NCBI RefSeq assembly: GCF_000760115.1
Contig: NZ_JNAS01000001.1
Coordinates: 186,001 to 250,000 of the forward strand
Length of the DNA stretch: 64,000 nucleotides
Source: Prochlorococcus marinus str. SB
Lineage (GTDB): Bacteria > Cyanobacteriota > Cyanobacteriia > PCC-6307 > Cyanobiaceae
Direction: 5' to 3'
Positions 47,320 to 57,090 of the stretch are shown piece by piece (positions within the stretch are counted from its first letter, which is position 1; each line of letters begins with the position of its first letter). Made by a program: the position numbers and the translations under genes. Below the pieces are notes generated by a model. That model was not told the origin of the DNA and made no database searches. It was given only the letters and a program-made list of their open reading frames with translations.

Positions 47320-49764
47320 TTAATTCCTCAATTTAGTGTTAAAACATTTTTCAACATTAGAAATGATATTTGAATGTATTGATGTAATGTCAGAGTCCAG
47401 TAATGTTTTATCTTTATCTCTATAAGATAATCTAAATGTATAACTTATATGATCATCTCCAAATTTAGTATCTTCAAAAACATCAAGTAAATTTACATCC
47501 TCTAAGAGATTTTTTCCTGTTTTTCTTATTTGTGATGTTATTTCGCTAATTAAAAATTTCTTACTGAAAACAAAATTTATATCCCTTTCCATTTTCGGAA
47601 CAATGGGGTATTGCTTATATATTGGAATCCATTTATTTTTTCTTGTACTAGCTCCCAAAAGGTTAGAAACATTTATGTTAAATAAATAAACTTTTTTTAA
47701 TGACTTCTTTTCTAATATTAGTTTGGGATGTATTTCACCAAAATAACCTGCATCTTTCCCTTCAATAACTAATTTTGCAGTTCTTCCTGGATGAAGAAAA
47801 TCAATTGAATCAGTAGGTTTATCATCAATTTTTATGTTCAAAGATGATAAAGCCTCCTTTAACTTTCCTCTGGCCTGGAAATAATTAAGATCATTATCTT
47901 TACCAGAATTTATCCATTTTCCAAATTTTTTATTTCCAAAAATCGCACCATTCAGAACTTCTTCTTGAATGAACTCAGTTTTCTTTTGAAAAACATTTCC
48001 AATTTCAAATATATAACAACTTGCTTGTCCAGCTTTTATATTACGGTTTACTATCTCCAAATGTTCTTTCCAGATATTATCTCTAAGACAGCTTGTTTCT
48101 AATAACAAAGGATTAGAAATCTTTATAAGTTTTTCATCGTCTTCAGGAACAAGAGAATAGCTTAGTACCTCGTTAAAACCATTTTCTATAAAACCATTTT
48201 TTAATTTTCTCAATGCCAACTGTTCTGATGACAATTTTCCAGGCTTAATTGGATTAGGAAGTTTTAAGTCGAATCTGTCATACCCTATTAATCTTGCTAT
48301 TTCTTCTATTAAATCTATTTCTCTTGTTAAATCATGAGATCTATTTGGAATTACTGCTACATCCCAGCCATATTCTTTATTCTTTAAAGTACAACCTATG
48401 AGTGTTAATTTATCAACTATTTCATTATCAGATAAATTTCTTTTTTCAAATTGATCGTTAATAATTAATGGACCAAGAATTTTATGAATTCGATTTCTCC
48501 GTAGTTTAATAAAAATATCCTCATTACTTATTAAATTTGAAGTATTGATGATTGGTGAATTAATAGAAAAATATTCTTCTAAAAGATTAAATGCCCTTGT
48601 TACTGCACTTATTGTATTTTTTGATGAAATCCCTTTTTCATACCTGCTGCTAGATTCTGTTCTTATGCCAGCCGCCTTGGAAGATTTTCTTATAGTAACT
48701 GGATTAAAAACAGCGCCTTCAAGGTAAATAGATGAGGTAGTATTACTTACAGAAGTCTCTAAACCTCCTATAACCCCTGCAATAGCTACAGGTTTATCAC
48801 AACAAGTAATAACTGTAATATTGTCATTTAAGTCATATTCTTTACCATCTAAGCAAATAAGGCTTTCGTTATCCTTGCCTTTTCTTACAGAGAAATCTTC
48901 TGGAGAAACTTCCTTACCAATTAAGTTTGACAATTTATCTTTATCAAACGCATGCAAAGGTTGACCTTGTTCTAATAGAATATAATTTGTCAAATCAACT
49001 AGAAGATTAATAGATTTTATACCTGATTTTTCTATACGGTCTTTAAGCCAATTTGGCGATAATTTCTCTCCATTTACTCCATCAATGCAGCTTATTGTAT
49101 AAATGCAATTAGATTCTATAGCCTCTGGACAAAGTTTAATTCCCTTAAGTAAATGAATATTGTATTTATGGTTTAATTCTGGAAAATTTAAGGTGGATTC
49201 TAAAAGAGCAGAAATTTCACGGGCTATACCCATTACAGACATTCCATCAGGTCTATTAGCTGTAATGGCTAAATCATATATAAAATCATTTAATTGAAGC
49301 AATTCAGACCCTGGAGTCCCCAATTCATGTTTTAGGGCCAAACCTTCATCAATGATCTCTATCCCTTCGCTAGAGTCCTCTAAACCCAGTTCCTGCAGTG
49401 AACATATCATTCCTTCACTAATGACACCTCTAATTTCACTTCTTTTAATAGTTAAATCAACTGCATTTAATTTCGCGCCGACAGTAGCAACATAAACATA
49501 AATATTTGATTTAATATTGCGCGCACCACAGATAATTTGTAAATTCTTTGAATTACCAATATCGACTTGGCAAATTGAAAGTTTGTCAGATCCTTCGTGT
49601 TTTAAAACAGATAATACCTTTCCTAAAACAACACCATTTACATTTTTTGAACAATCTTCTAATGATTCAACCTCGAATCCACCAATAGATAATTTCTCAG
49701 AGAGATCTTCAGGAGTAGAAGTAATTTCTACTAAATTTTTCAACCAATTTTGAGAAACTTTCAT
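47320..49764 (-). CDS. pheT: Phenylalanyl-tRNA synthetase beta subunit
   Basis: The 814-residue large subunit of the alpha2-beta2 class II synthetase. Domains in order: EMAP/tRNA-binding domain (about 39-150; VLKHEGSDKLSICQVD), B3/B4 editing domain (about 215-380; QPLHAFDKDKLS and GVIGGLETSV), B5 domain, catalytic-like core (NRSHDLTREIDLIEEIARLIGYD is abbreviated: LTREIDLIEEIARL), and C-terminal FDX-ACB anticodon-binding domain ending near 814. pheS is not nearby. ATG start. Confidence 0.97.
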   Translation of the reverse strand: MKVSQNWLKNLVEITSTPEDLSEKLSIGGFEVESLEDCSKNVNGVVLGKVLSVLKHEGSDKLSICQVDIGNSKNLQIICGARNIKSNIYVYVATVGAKLNAVDLTIKRSEIRGVISEGMICSLQELGLEDSSEGIEIIDEGLALKHELGTPGSELLQLNDFIYDLAITANRPDGMSVMGIAREISALLESTLNFPELNHKYNIHLLKGIKLCPEAIESNCIYTISCIDGVNGEKLSPNWLKDRIEKSGIKSINLLVDLTNYILLEQGQPLHAFDKDKLSNLIGKEVSPEDFSVRKGKDNESLICLDGKEYDLNDNITVITCCDKPVAIAGVIGGLETSVSNTTSSIYLEGAVFNPVTIRKSSKAAGIRTESSSRYEKGISSKNTISAVTRAFNLLEEYFSINSPIINTSNLISNEDIFIKLRRNRIHKILGPLIINDQFEKRNLSDNEIVDKLTLIGCTLKNKEYGWDVAVIPNRSHDLTREIDLIEEIARLIGYDRFDLKLPNPIKPGKLSSEQLALRKLKNGFIENGFNEVLSYSLVPEDDEKLIKISNPLLLETSCLRDNIWKEHLEIVNRNIKAGQASCYIFEIGNVFQKKTEFIQEEVLNGAIFGNKKFGKWINSGKDNDLNYFQARGKLKEALSSLNIKIDDKPTDSIDFLHPGRTAKLVIEGKDAGYFGEIHPKLILEKKSLKKVYLFNINVSNLLGASTRKNKWIPIYKQYPIVPKMERDINFVFSKKFLISEITSQIRKTGKNLLEDVNLLDVFEDTKFGDDHISYTFRLSYRDKDKTLLDSDITSIHSNIISNVEKCFNTKLRN

Positions 49765-49865
49765 ATATATTTTTTAATCAATGATGGTAAAAGAAACAAG
49801 TATATCTTCAAAAAAGTTTGTTGAAGATGTACAATAGAAAATTATACAATAAAGTATTAATTAAA

Positions 49866-50060
49866 ATGGCCAAAAAAGGGACAAGAGTTGTAGTGACCCT
49901 GGAATGTACTGAAGCTAGGACAAGCACAGATCCTAAGAGATCTAATGGTGTCTCAAGATATACTACTGAAAAGAATCGCAGAAATACAACAGAAAGATTA
50001 GAACTAAAAAAGTTTAATCCTCATTTAAACAGAATGACCATTCACAAAGAAATTAAGTAA
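49866..50060 (+). CDS. rpmG: 50S ribosomal protein L33
   Basis: A 64-residue basic protein, [17 protein letters not shown] at the N-terminus and [20 protein letters not shown] at the end, the standard L33 pattern of the zinc-lacking type. The ATG at 49866 is chosen over an in-frame ATG 48 bp upstream because MAKKGTR is the conserved family start. It precedes rpsR by 17 bp, a common cyanobacterial and plastid gene pair. Confidence 0.96.
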   Translation: MAKKGTRVVVTLECTEARTSTDPKRSNGVSRYTTEKNRRNTTERLELKKFNPHLNRMTIHKEIK

Positions 50061-50077
50061 TCAAATCAAATTAAATC

Positions 50078-50299
50078 ATGCCTAATTCAATTTTCAAAAA
50101 ACAATTATCACCTATCAAACCAGGCGATCCTATTGACTATAAGGATGTAGAACTACTAAAAAAATTTATAACTGAGAGGGGCAAAATCCTACCAAGAAGA
50201 ATGACAGGTTTAACCTCTAAGCAACAAAGAGATCTCACATTAGCTGTAAAAAGAGCCAGAATTGTAGCTCTTTTACCCTTTGTAAATCCTGAAGGATAA
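50078..50299 (+). CDS. rpsR: 30S ribosomal protein S18
   Basis: A 73-residue basic protein. The conserved S18 stretch is seen as [26 protein letters not shown] (abbreviated: [20 protein letters not shown]), and the end is [15 protein letters not shown]. Cotranscribed with rpmG and followed 45 bp later by the RNase II-like gene. Confidence 0.96.
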   Translation: MPNSIFKKQLSPIKPGDPIDYKDVELLKKFITERGKILPRRMTGLTSKQQRDLTLAVKRARIVALLPFVNPEG

Positions 50300-50344
50300 T
50301 TTCTTATTGAATATAGTTGGCACTATAATTAAAATCTCAAATAT

Positions 50345-51529
50345 TTGAAAGATTTAACTGATTTAAAAACATATATTATTGACTCTGATGATCCACATGA
50401 GGTTGATGACGCTATTTCATTAGAAATAAAAGAAGGAAATAAAAAAAATTTATGGATACATATTAGTAATCCATGCAAACTCTTTTTGCATGATTCTAAT
50501 GTTGATTTAAATGCAAGGAAGAGAAATAGCAGTTTATATTTAATTGATCAATATGTCCCAATGCTTCCTAAAAATATTCTTGAAAAGGCAAATCTAGCTC
50601 AAAATAAAGTTTCAGAAACTATTAGTGCAGCAATAGAATTCAATGACGATGGATCAATAAATAAATATGAAATAACTGAAGCAATAATAAAACCAAAATA
50701 TCAATTAACATATGAAGATGCAAATGAAATATTAGAAATAGAACCCAAAGAAGAAATAGAATTAATTGAGATTAAAAAATTATTAGATAAAAGTATTAAA
50801 TTTAGAAAGAAACAAGGAGCAATTATTTTTGAAAGTCCAAATAATAAAATTAAATTATATGAAGATAAGATTATACTAACTAAATTAGAGAAAACAATAT
50901 CACAAATTATAATTGAAGAATCAATGATATTAATGGGTTATGTAACAAGTTTATTTATAGATAAATATGATTTAGCGGCTGCATATAGGATTCAAAAAAT
51001 AAACTGTAATCCATCTGAAATACTCGATAGATATAATGATAGTCATATTAAATTTATAATATTAAAACAATATATGGGAAGAAGTTATATAACAACTAAG
51101 CCAGGAAACCACGAATCATTAGGCCTTAAAATGTATGTACAATGCACATCACCACTACGTAGATATCTTGATTTGATTATACAAAGACAAGTATATAATA
51201 AAATTAATAATTACGAAGTTCTTAGTATAGATTCAGTATCTAAGATTATTGATTATTCAAAAAATAGACAATCAGAAAATAATAATATATTTAAAAATGA
51301 TAAATATAAGTATTTAAAATTATTTTTTAAGAATGAAGAAAAAGCTTTTTATAAAATTATATTCGTTAAGTGGATTAATCAAAAAAAAAATATTGCTTTG
51401 GTTTATTTTCCAGATTATTCACTAGAAATACTTATTACTCTTTTTGTATCAATAGAAATATATAGTAATAAAATATATAAAGTTAAATATATTATAAATG
51501 ATAGTAATCTTTTAGAATTTATTTATTAA
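50345..51529 (+). CDS. RNase II/R-family exoribonuclease, short form
   Basis: A 394-residue protein made of the RNB catalytic domain almost alone; the N-terminal cold-shock domains and most of the C-terminal S1 domain of typical RNase II or R (over 640 residues) are missing. Catalytic acidic motif is IDSDDPHEVDDAIS; relative to the E. coli D201/D207/D209/D210 series the second position is Glu. CTSPLRRYLDLIIQR is the conserved second motif. Start is TTG at 50345. Very AT-rich and Asn/Ile/Lys-rich in its last third. It may degrade RNA 3' to 5'. Confidence 0.85.
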   Translation: MKDLTDLKTYIIDSDDPHEVDDAISLEIKEGNKKNLWIHISNPCKLFLHDSNVDLNARKRNSSLYLIDQYVPMLPKNILEKANLAQNKVSETISAAIEFNDDGSINKYEITEAIIKPKYQLTYEDANEILEIEPKEEIELIEIKKLLDKSIKFRKKQGAIIFESPNNKIKLYEDKIILTKLEKTISQIIIEESMILMGYVTSLFIDKYDLAAAYRIQKINCNPSEILDRYNDSHIKFIILKQYMGRSYITTKPGNHESLGLKMYVQCTSPLRRYLDLIIQRQVYNKINNYEVLSIDSVSKIIDYSKNRQSENNNIFKNDKYKYLKLFFKNEEKAFYKIIFVKWINQKKNIALVYFPDYSLEILITLFVSIEIYSNKIYKVKYIINDSNLLEFIY

Positions 51530-51597
51530 TAAGATAATCAATATAATGGGTTGTTATTAGTTTAAAAAATATCTGTTAGTATAAATAAAAAAGCTTT

Positions 51598-53142
51598 ATG
51601 ACTTTTGTCATTACTACACCTTTATATTATGTTAATGATAAACCACATTTAGGAAGTGTATATACAACAATAATTTGTGACTCAATAGCTAGGTACAAAA
51701 GGCTTGCAGGTGAAGAAGTTATTTTCATCACTGGTGTTGATGAACATGGTTTAAAAATACAAAGAACAGCTAATGAAAAGGGTATTGCTCCAAAATCACA
51801 TTGTGATGAAATCTCAGAGGTCTTTAAAAATAATTGGAAAGATTGGAATATATCCTATGACAAATTTATAAGAACAAGCTCAAAAAATCATGAATTTGTT
51901 GTTAATGAATTTTATGAAAGAGTAAAAGCATCAGATGATATCTATATGGGAGTTCAAAAAGGTTGGTATTGTGTCGGTTGCGAAGAATTTAAAGATAATC
52001 CAGAAAATTCATCAACATACAAATGTCCAATACATCAAAAAAATCTAGAATGGAAAAATGAAGAGAATCTCTTTTTTAGGCTTTCAAAATATCAAAAAGA
52101 AATCGAGAAAATAATCAACGAACCTTCTTTTATAGAGCCAATAGAAAGAAAGAATGAAATTATAAATTTTGTTTCTAGAGGTTTAAAGGATTTTTCAATT
52201 TCAAGAACAAATGTTTCATGGGGAATTCCTGTCCCTGATTACGATAACCATACCTTTTATGTGTGGTTTGATGCTTTACTTGGATATGTAAGTGCCATTA
52301 GTTCTGATGCGACAGAACATTCATTGGAAAAGTCAATTAATGGAGGATGGCCAGCTGATGTTCATTTAATTGGTAAGGATATTCTGAGATTCCATGCTGT
52401 ATATTGGCCTGCAATGCTCATTTCTGCCAAAATGAAAGTTCCTAAGAAGGTTTTTGGGCACGGATTTCTTACAAGAGAGGGGCAAAAAATGGGTAAAAGC
52501 TTAGGAAATGTACTCGACCCTGATTTATTGCTTACAAAATATGGAAATGATCCTGTAAGATGGTACCTCATTAAAGACATATCATTAGGAAATGATGGAG
52601 ATTTTCAAGATAAAAGATTTGTTGACATCATCAATAATGACTTAGCTAATACAATTGGTAATTTATTAAATAGAACATTATCTATGTCTAGAAAATGGTT
52701 TGATAATAAAGTGCCAAATAATAAAAAAATTTTAAGTGAAAATAAATTAGAAAATTATGCCAAAATTGCAGTTGAAAACTATATTTATAACTTTGATAAC
52801 TACAAATTAGATTTAGCAGCTAATGAAGTACTTAGCCTAGCAATTAATACAAATTTGTATTTGAATGATAATCAGCCATGGGTGCTAATAAAAGAGAAAG
52901 ATAATCTACCTCTAGTTAAAGAAATTATTTATAACGTTTTAGAAAGTACCAGAATAATAGGATTATTATTACTACCTTTATTACCCGAATTATCTATAAA
53001 AATTAATGAACAACTTGGCTCTATATACAGAAAGGAAATTTCTTGGAAAAAACAATTAATTTGGGGATTATTAGTTAGCAACTCAAGTCTTCCTAAACCC
53101 ACTCCAATCATAAATAAACTTGAGTATGAGCAAAAATTATAG
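51598..53142 (+). CDS. metG: Methionyl-tRNA synthetase
   Basis: A class I aaRS of 514 residues. HIGH-type motif HLGS in NDKPHLGSVYTT and KMSKS-type motif GQKMGKSLGNVLDPD. CVGCEEF and KCPIH look like the single-knuckle zinc site. No C-terminal tRNA-binding (EMAP) extension, as in the short bacterial form. Its last 17 bp overlap the lptC-like gene. Confidence 0.96.
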   Translation: MTFVITTPLYYVNDKPHLGSVYTTIICDSIARYKRLAGEEVIFITGVDEHGLKIQRTANEKGIAPKSHCDEISEVFKNNWKDWNISYDKFIRTSSKNHEFVVNEFYERVKASDDIYMGVQKGWYCVGCEEFKDNPENSSTYKCPIHQKNLEWKNEENLFFRLSKYQKEIEKIINEPSFIEPIERKNEIINFVSRGLKDFSISRTNVSWGIPVPDYDNHTFYVWFDALLGYVSAISSDATEHSLEKSINGGWPADVHLIGKDILRFHAVYWPAMLISAKMKVPKKVFGHGFLTREGQKMGKSLGNVLDPDLLLTKYGNDPVRWYLIKDISLGNDGDFQDKRFVDIINNDLANTIGNLLNRTLSMSRKWFDNKVPNNKKILSENKLENYAKIAVENYIYNFDNYKLDLAANEVLSLAINTNLYLNDNQPWVLIKEKDNLPLVKEIIYNVLESTRIIGLLLLPLLPELSIKINEQLGSIYRKEISWKKQLIWGLLVSNSSLPKPTPIINKLEYEQKL

Positions 53143-53749
53143 ATTAATAATTTTCCTTACATTATTTATGCTTGGTTGCGCTCCCAGTGTAATTGATGAA
53201 AATAAAGTTATCCAAAAAATAGACAGTTTAGATATGACTATATTCTCTAAAAGTGGAGATAAAATATATTCTATTACCAGTCCAAATTCAAGTTATGACA
53301 ATATCGAATTAAAATTCGAATTAAAAAAACCTATTATTAATATTCTTAATGGGAAAGAAACTAAATATATTATTAGTTCAGAAGAATCTACATTATCAGA
53401 CAATAATAAACTCTTGAAATTGAAAGGGAATGTTAAATTAAAAACTTTAAAAAATAATGAGGATATTTTAAATGCTGATAATTTTATTTGGAATATAGAA
53501 AATACTAACTATCTATTAGAGGGAAATATAAGATTTGAAAATCAAAATATCATCTTAAATTCAGGAAAAGCCATATTGGGTTCAGATGACATAATTGAAT
53601 TTTTCAATCCAGTAAAATATATAATTAAAGAAGAAAATAACGAAAATAAATATGAAATAAACTCAGAAAATGCTTTCTATAATTTAAATACTGAATCAGT
53701 AAGCTTTGAAGCAAAAGATAAAAGAGTTAAATCAATAATATATTTTTAA
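53126..53749 (+). CDS. lptC: LptC-like LPS export lipoprotein
   Basis: The 207-residue protein has a lipoprotein signal ending in the lipobox MLGC near residue 16. Two repeated beta-rich segments follow; the phrases LKLKGNVKLKTL and LLEGNIRFENQNIILNSGKAIL are typical of LptC/OstA beta-jellyroll proteins that pass LPS across the periplasm. ATG at 53126 is preferred over TTG at 53120. It overlaps metG by 17 bp and the convergent CCB gene by 4 bp. Confidence 0.78.
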   Translation: MSKNYRLIIFLTLFMLGCAPSVIDENKVIQKIDSLDMTIFSKSGDKIYSITSPNSSYDNIELKFELKKPIINILNGKETKYIISSEESTLSDNNKLLKLKGNVKLKTLKNNEDILNADNFIWNIENTNYLLEGNIRFENQNIILNSGKAILGSDDIIEFFNPVKYIIKEENNENKYEINSENAFYNLNTESVSFEAKDKRVKSIIYF

Positions 53750-54372
53750 ATTTTATTTTTTGAGAAAATATTATTAATTTTTTTGGACCAGTTATTAATC
53801 CATTTTTCATCAGATTTCGTAAAACACTTAGCACTCCAGCCTCCTATCAATATGAAAGCCTTATTATTTATAGGTACAACTAAAATAGATGGAATTTCAG
53901 CGCAAAAATTATAAAATTCATCTCTTCCAGGATAAAATTTAGTGTTTGCCAATGATATTAATTTCATATCTTTAATAGATCTCAGACAAGTTTCCCCAGG
54001 TTTAAAATCATTACTTGAAGTGATACCCCTCCTCAATATATTAACGCCATCATTGTGGATTAATATTGCTGCTGCTGCTGTAGAAGTTAATATCGCTTCA
54101 GAACCCCATGCAAGTTCATCAATAACTTCATCCGGCATGTTTTTATCGAAGAGAAACATATTTTCTCCTTTTAAAAGAGCTTTCTCACCAGCTATGGGTT
54201 GGAATTGTTTAAATAAAAAACCTATCAAAATAATAATTAACGAAGCTATTGCAGCTAACACTTGTGCTCTTTCAAGCTCAGGAGTGATTGTTTCTATTGA
54301 AATGAAATTTGCTATCTGAAAAATAAATAGTATTACACCAACTGATATTAATGATTTCCCATTGAATCCCAT
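53746..54372 (-). CDS. CCB2/CCB4-type cytochrome b6 cofactor assembly protein (complex C subunit B)
   Basis: A 208-residue protein with two N-terminal membrane helices (about 8-26 and 38-54) and a soluble C-terminal domain. Seen are GFLFKQFQPIAGEKA and SEAILTSTAAAAILIHNDGVNILRRG (abbreviated: ILTSTAAAAILIHNDG), as in the cyanobacterial/plastid CCB2/CCB4 family. These help attach haem ci covalently to cytochrome b6. The assignment is by family recall; the gene stands alone. Confidence 0.78.
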   Translation of the reverse strand: MGFNGKSLISVGVILFIFQIANFISIETITPELERAQVLAAIASLIIILIGFLFKQFQPIAGEKALLKGENMFLFDKNMPDEVIDELAWGSEAILTSTAAAAILIHNDGVNILRRGITSSNDFKPGETCLRSIKDMKLISLANTKFYPGRDEFYNFCAEIPSILVVPINNKAFILIGGWSAKCFTKSDEKWINNWSKKINNIFSKNKI

Positions 54373-54483
54373 ATTTTAAATATGTTATTTCTAATTAAAT
54401 TATGCAAATATTATATTGTTTAGTAGATTTAAAATTACTCAAACATATGGTTTTTAATATATAATTAACCAAAACCTCTCAAA

Positions 54484-54795
54484 ATGAAACTAAACATCAA
54501 TAAATATATACTTTCCCTTATCTTTACTGGCTTTATTTTTATTCTTATTCCTTCGACTACTTACGCAAATGAAATTAATACTATAAATAAATATTTTGGT
54601 ATTACTCAACAGAAGGCTGTTATAAATTACGAAAAAAGTCAGCCCTCATCTATCGACAACCCTGTAGTGGATCCAAATTTTAACACTATGAGATCAAAAG
54701 ATACTGAGAGTTCAACTGCTACTTATATAGTTATAGGTTTGTTAATTGCTGCCACGATTATTCCTCTAGCAACATGGTGGTATTTCTCTAAATAA
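54484..54795 (+). CDS. Conserved hypothetical protein with signal peptide and C-terminal membrane helix
   Basis: A 103-residue protein. An N-terminal signal peptide (about 1-29, ending TTYANE) and a C-terminal helix (about 80-100, TYIVIGLLIAATIIPLATWW) suggest an exported protein anchored in the thylakoid or plasma membrane by its tail. I do not recognise the family. It is 11 bp upstream of cobU but no functional link is apparent. Confidence 0.7.
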   Translation: MKLNINKYILSLIFTGFIFILIPSTTYANEINTINKYFGITQQKAVINYEKSQPSSIDNPVVDPNFNTMRSKDTESSTATYIVIGLLIAATIIPLATWWYFSK

Positions 54796-54806
54796 ATAGA
54801 GAATTT

Positions 54807-55367
54807 ATGAATGCCAAGGTTTTAAATATTAGTGAATATTCATCTCATATAGTTTTAATTACAGGGGGGACAAAGAGTGGGAAAAGTGAATTCGCGGAGC
54901 ATCTTGCAAAGGAGGTAAAAAAATTATCATATGTTGCCTTATCTGAAAACAATTTGGATGATAAAGAATGGCAAGATAAAATTAATTTACATAGAAAAAG
55001 AAGACCAAAAGATTGGAAATTAATAGAAACGACAGATCTATTAAATACATTAAGGAATGAAGAAGGTCCATTATTAATAGACTCTATTGGGGGATTCGTG
55101 ATGAAAAGTATTGGCAAGGAACAAAATGAATGGTCAACAAAAATGAATTCACTTATAAGTCTTTTAATGAAAAGAAAAAGCATAACAATTATTGTTGGAG
55201 AACAAGTAGGTTGGAGTTTGGTCTCTGAATATAAAATTGGTAATACATATATTGAGAGAATCGGCGAACTTCAAAAGAGAATAACCAAAATATCAAAAGA
55301 TAATTGGCTGGCCATAAACGGCAGAGCAATCAAAATAGATGAAATAAGTATTGAAATACCTACTTAA
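54807..55367 (+). CDS. cobU: Adenosylcobinamide kinase / guanylyltransferase
   Basis: It phosphorylates and then guanylylates adenosylcobinamide in the late B12 pathway. The P-loop is G20-GTKSGKS in VLITGGTKSGKSEFAEHLA, LIDSIGGFVM is the Walker B-like DxxGG segment, and EQVGWSLVSEY equals the EVGxGLV/P motif. The 186-residue length is standard. ATG start. Cotranscribed with the membrane protein upstream and trmL downstream (2-bp gap). Confidence 0.9.
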   Translation: MNAKVLNISEYSSHIVLITGGTKSGKSEFAEHLAKEVKKLSYVALSENNLDDKEWQDKINLHRKRRPKDWKLIETTDLLNTLRNEEGPLLIDSIGGFVMKSIGKEQNEWSTKMNSLISLLMKRKSITIIVGEQVGWSLVSEYKIGNTYIERIGELQKRITKISKDNWLAINGRAIKIDEISIEIPT

Positions 55368-55369
55368 AA

Positions 55370-55852
55370 TTGGAAGTCGCTCTTTTTGAACCAAGAATCC
55401 CACAAAATACTGGTAATATTGCCAGATCATGTGCTGCGTTTAATTTACCTTTAAATCTTATAGAGCCCTTGGGTTTTAAGCTAGAAGATAAATATTTAAA
55501 AAGAGCAGGATTAGACTATTGGCCTCTAGTTACTGTTAATCAGTATGAGAATTTTGAAAAATTTTTAGCCTCAAAATCAACAAAAAGAATAATTTCTTTT
55601 AGTAAAAAAAATGGATTATATTTGAATGATTTTAAATTTAAGCAAGATGATATTTTGCTATTTGGGAGAGAAGATTCAGGATTACCCGATTCCATAATTG
55701 ATAAAAGCGACTTTTTAATTTCAATATTTATGCCGAATATACAGAATGGAAACAATGATCAAAAAGGTGTTAGAAGTCTAAACCTTTCTGTAGCATGCGG
55801 AATTGCTATATATGAGGCCCACAAACAAATAAATTTTCAAAATGGTAATTAA
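55370..55852 (+). CDS. trmL: tRNA (cytidine(34)-2'-O)-methyltransferase
   Basis: A 160-residue SPOUT methyltransferase for the wobble base of tRNA-Leu. Knot motifs: EPRIPQNTGNIARSCAAF, LLFGREDSGLP, and the C-terminal GVRSLNLSVACGIAIYE (MxxxRSLNLSxAxxI). Start is TTG at 55370. It directly precedes tRNA-Met(CAT). Confidence 0.93.
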   Translation: MEVALFEPRIPQNTGNIARSCAAFNLPLNLIEPLGFKLEDKYLKRAGLDYWPLVTVNQYENFEKFLASKSTKRIISFSKKNGLYLNDFKFKQDDILLFGREDSGLPDSIIDKSDFLISIFMPNIQNGNNDQKGVRSLNLSVACGIAIYEAHKQINFQNGN

Positions 55853-55881
55853 GTACAACCAATGCCTTACAATATTCCCAT

Positions 55882-55955
<74 letters not shown>

Positions 55956-56017
55956 TTTGCAATACTTTTCAATTAAAAAAGTGAAATTTTAATTTAATTA
56001 AACTATTAAAGACAATA

Positions 56018-56305
56018 ATGTTTAATTCACTTAGCACAGTCCTAGATCCAAAAAAATCTAAAGCAAAATATCCAGAAGCAAGAGTTATAGTTCTTGATGA
56101 CAATTTTAATACTTTTCAGCATGTCGCAAATTGTCTTCTAACAATTATTCCAAGCATGAGTAAACAAAGAGCATGGGATCTAACAATCAAAGTTGATAAA
56201 ACAGGATCTGCAGAGGTATGGAGAGGTAATTTTGAACAGGCAGAGTTATATCATGAGCAACTAATCAGCAAAGGATTAACAATGGCTCCAATTGAGAAAA
56301 CATAA
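56018..56305 (+). CDS. clpS: ATP-dependent Clp protease adapter ClpS
   Basis: A 95-residue adapter that hands N-degron substrates to ClpAP/ClpC. The disordered N-terminus is followed by VIVLDDNFNTFQHVANCLLTIIP (abbreviated: DDNFNTFQHVANCL), which corresponds to the DDxxTPxxFVxxxL N-end-rule pocket; the His of the classic HxAxxxH motif region is altered. C-terminus QAELYHEQLISKGLTMAPIEK is typical. 11 bp before the DUF1651 gene. Confidence 0.9.
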   Translation: MFNSLSTVLDPKKSKAKYPEARVIVLDDNFNTFQHVANCLLTIIPSMSKQRAWDLTIKVDKTGSAEVWRGNFEQAELYHEQLISKGLTMAPIEKT

Positions 56306-56316
56306 AATAAGTAAGA

Positions 56317-56568
56317 TTGACAGAAAATTTTTGGCTTATAAATTCGAATCGTTCAAGGGTTAAAAGGTTTTCAAAGAATAATCGAAATGAAGATAAATTT
56401 TTTGAATATATGTTTATTGACTCTGGAAGAATACTTGGTGTTTTAGGAAAAGAACCACCTCTTATGACAACCAGAGAAGAACTTAAAGTTGATAAAGCTA
56501 GAGATGAATGGAGAAAGTTAATCGCTCAAGGTTGGAGGAGAACCAAACCAGTTTGGGAAAACTATTAG
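56317..56568 (+). CDS. DUF1651 protein
   Basis: An 83-residue protein with the family pattern: start ENFWLINSN, then EYMFIDSGRILGVLG, then KARDEWRKLIAQGWRRTKPVW. DUF1651 is mostly found in marine Synechococcus and Prochlorococcus, of unknown function. Start is TTG at 56317. It closes the block of housekeeping genes before the small-protein region. Confidence 0.85.
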   Translation: MTENFWLINSNRSRVKRFSKNNRNEDKFFEYMFIDSGRILGVLGKEPPLMTTREELKVDKARDEWRKLIAQGWRRTKPVWENY

Positions 56569-56917
56569 TATCCAATATTGTTACTGGGATTAGTTATATA
56601 AATTATTAGATTTAGGACGTAGTTTGCGGGTAAATTTAATGGCTTCAAAAGTAACAAAGCCATTCCTTGAGTCACATTAAATTCCTTATTTTTCATAAAA
56701 AAATAAAAGTCTCATTTTAATTATAAAAAGACTGTCAAATACAAACTAAAAATACTAAAAAAAGATATATAAGCATTTATTGATTAAAGATTTTCAAGAT
56801 ATATAATATCTAAAACTTATTTTAGAAAATCATAGATTTAGGGATACTTGTTATTTTTTTTTTTAAATTCCACGTCATAATTTAATAATAACTTTGATTT
56901 TAGGTTATAAATACCCA
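56569..56917. other. Gap with one hairpin, no gene
   Basis: 349 bp without a credible ORF. The only structure is a perfect 8-bp hairpin, AATGGCTT (56638-56645) with AAGCCATT (56657-56664) and an 11-nt loop. It is not followed by a U-run, so it is not a classic terminator. Confidence 0.6.
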
Positions 56918-57025
56918 ATGAAGTATCTCATCTTAAGCAAAAAATCAAGAGCTTTATTTGGTATTGGAATAGTTGCTATAAGTATTGGATTAATATCAAA
57001 GAAAATAATTAACTATCCAGCTTGA
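56918..57025 (+). CDS. Predicted 35-residue membrane peptide
   Basis: ATG at 56918 to TGA. The translation MKYLILSKKSRALFGIG continues with a hydrophobic stretch IVAISIGLIS and a basic end. One predicted helix. Too short to judge coding potential firmly; it lies in a region full of similar small genes. Confidence 0.4.
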   Translation: MKYLILSKKSRALFGIGIVAISIGLISKKIINYPA

Positions 57026-57090
57026 GGATGTATGAAAGGTATTCAAGAAATAACCCTTAATATCTAGCCATTAATCATCTTACATTTTCC

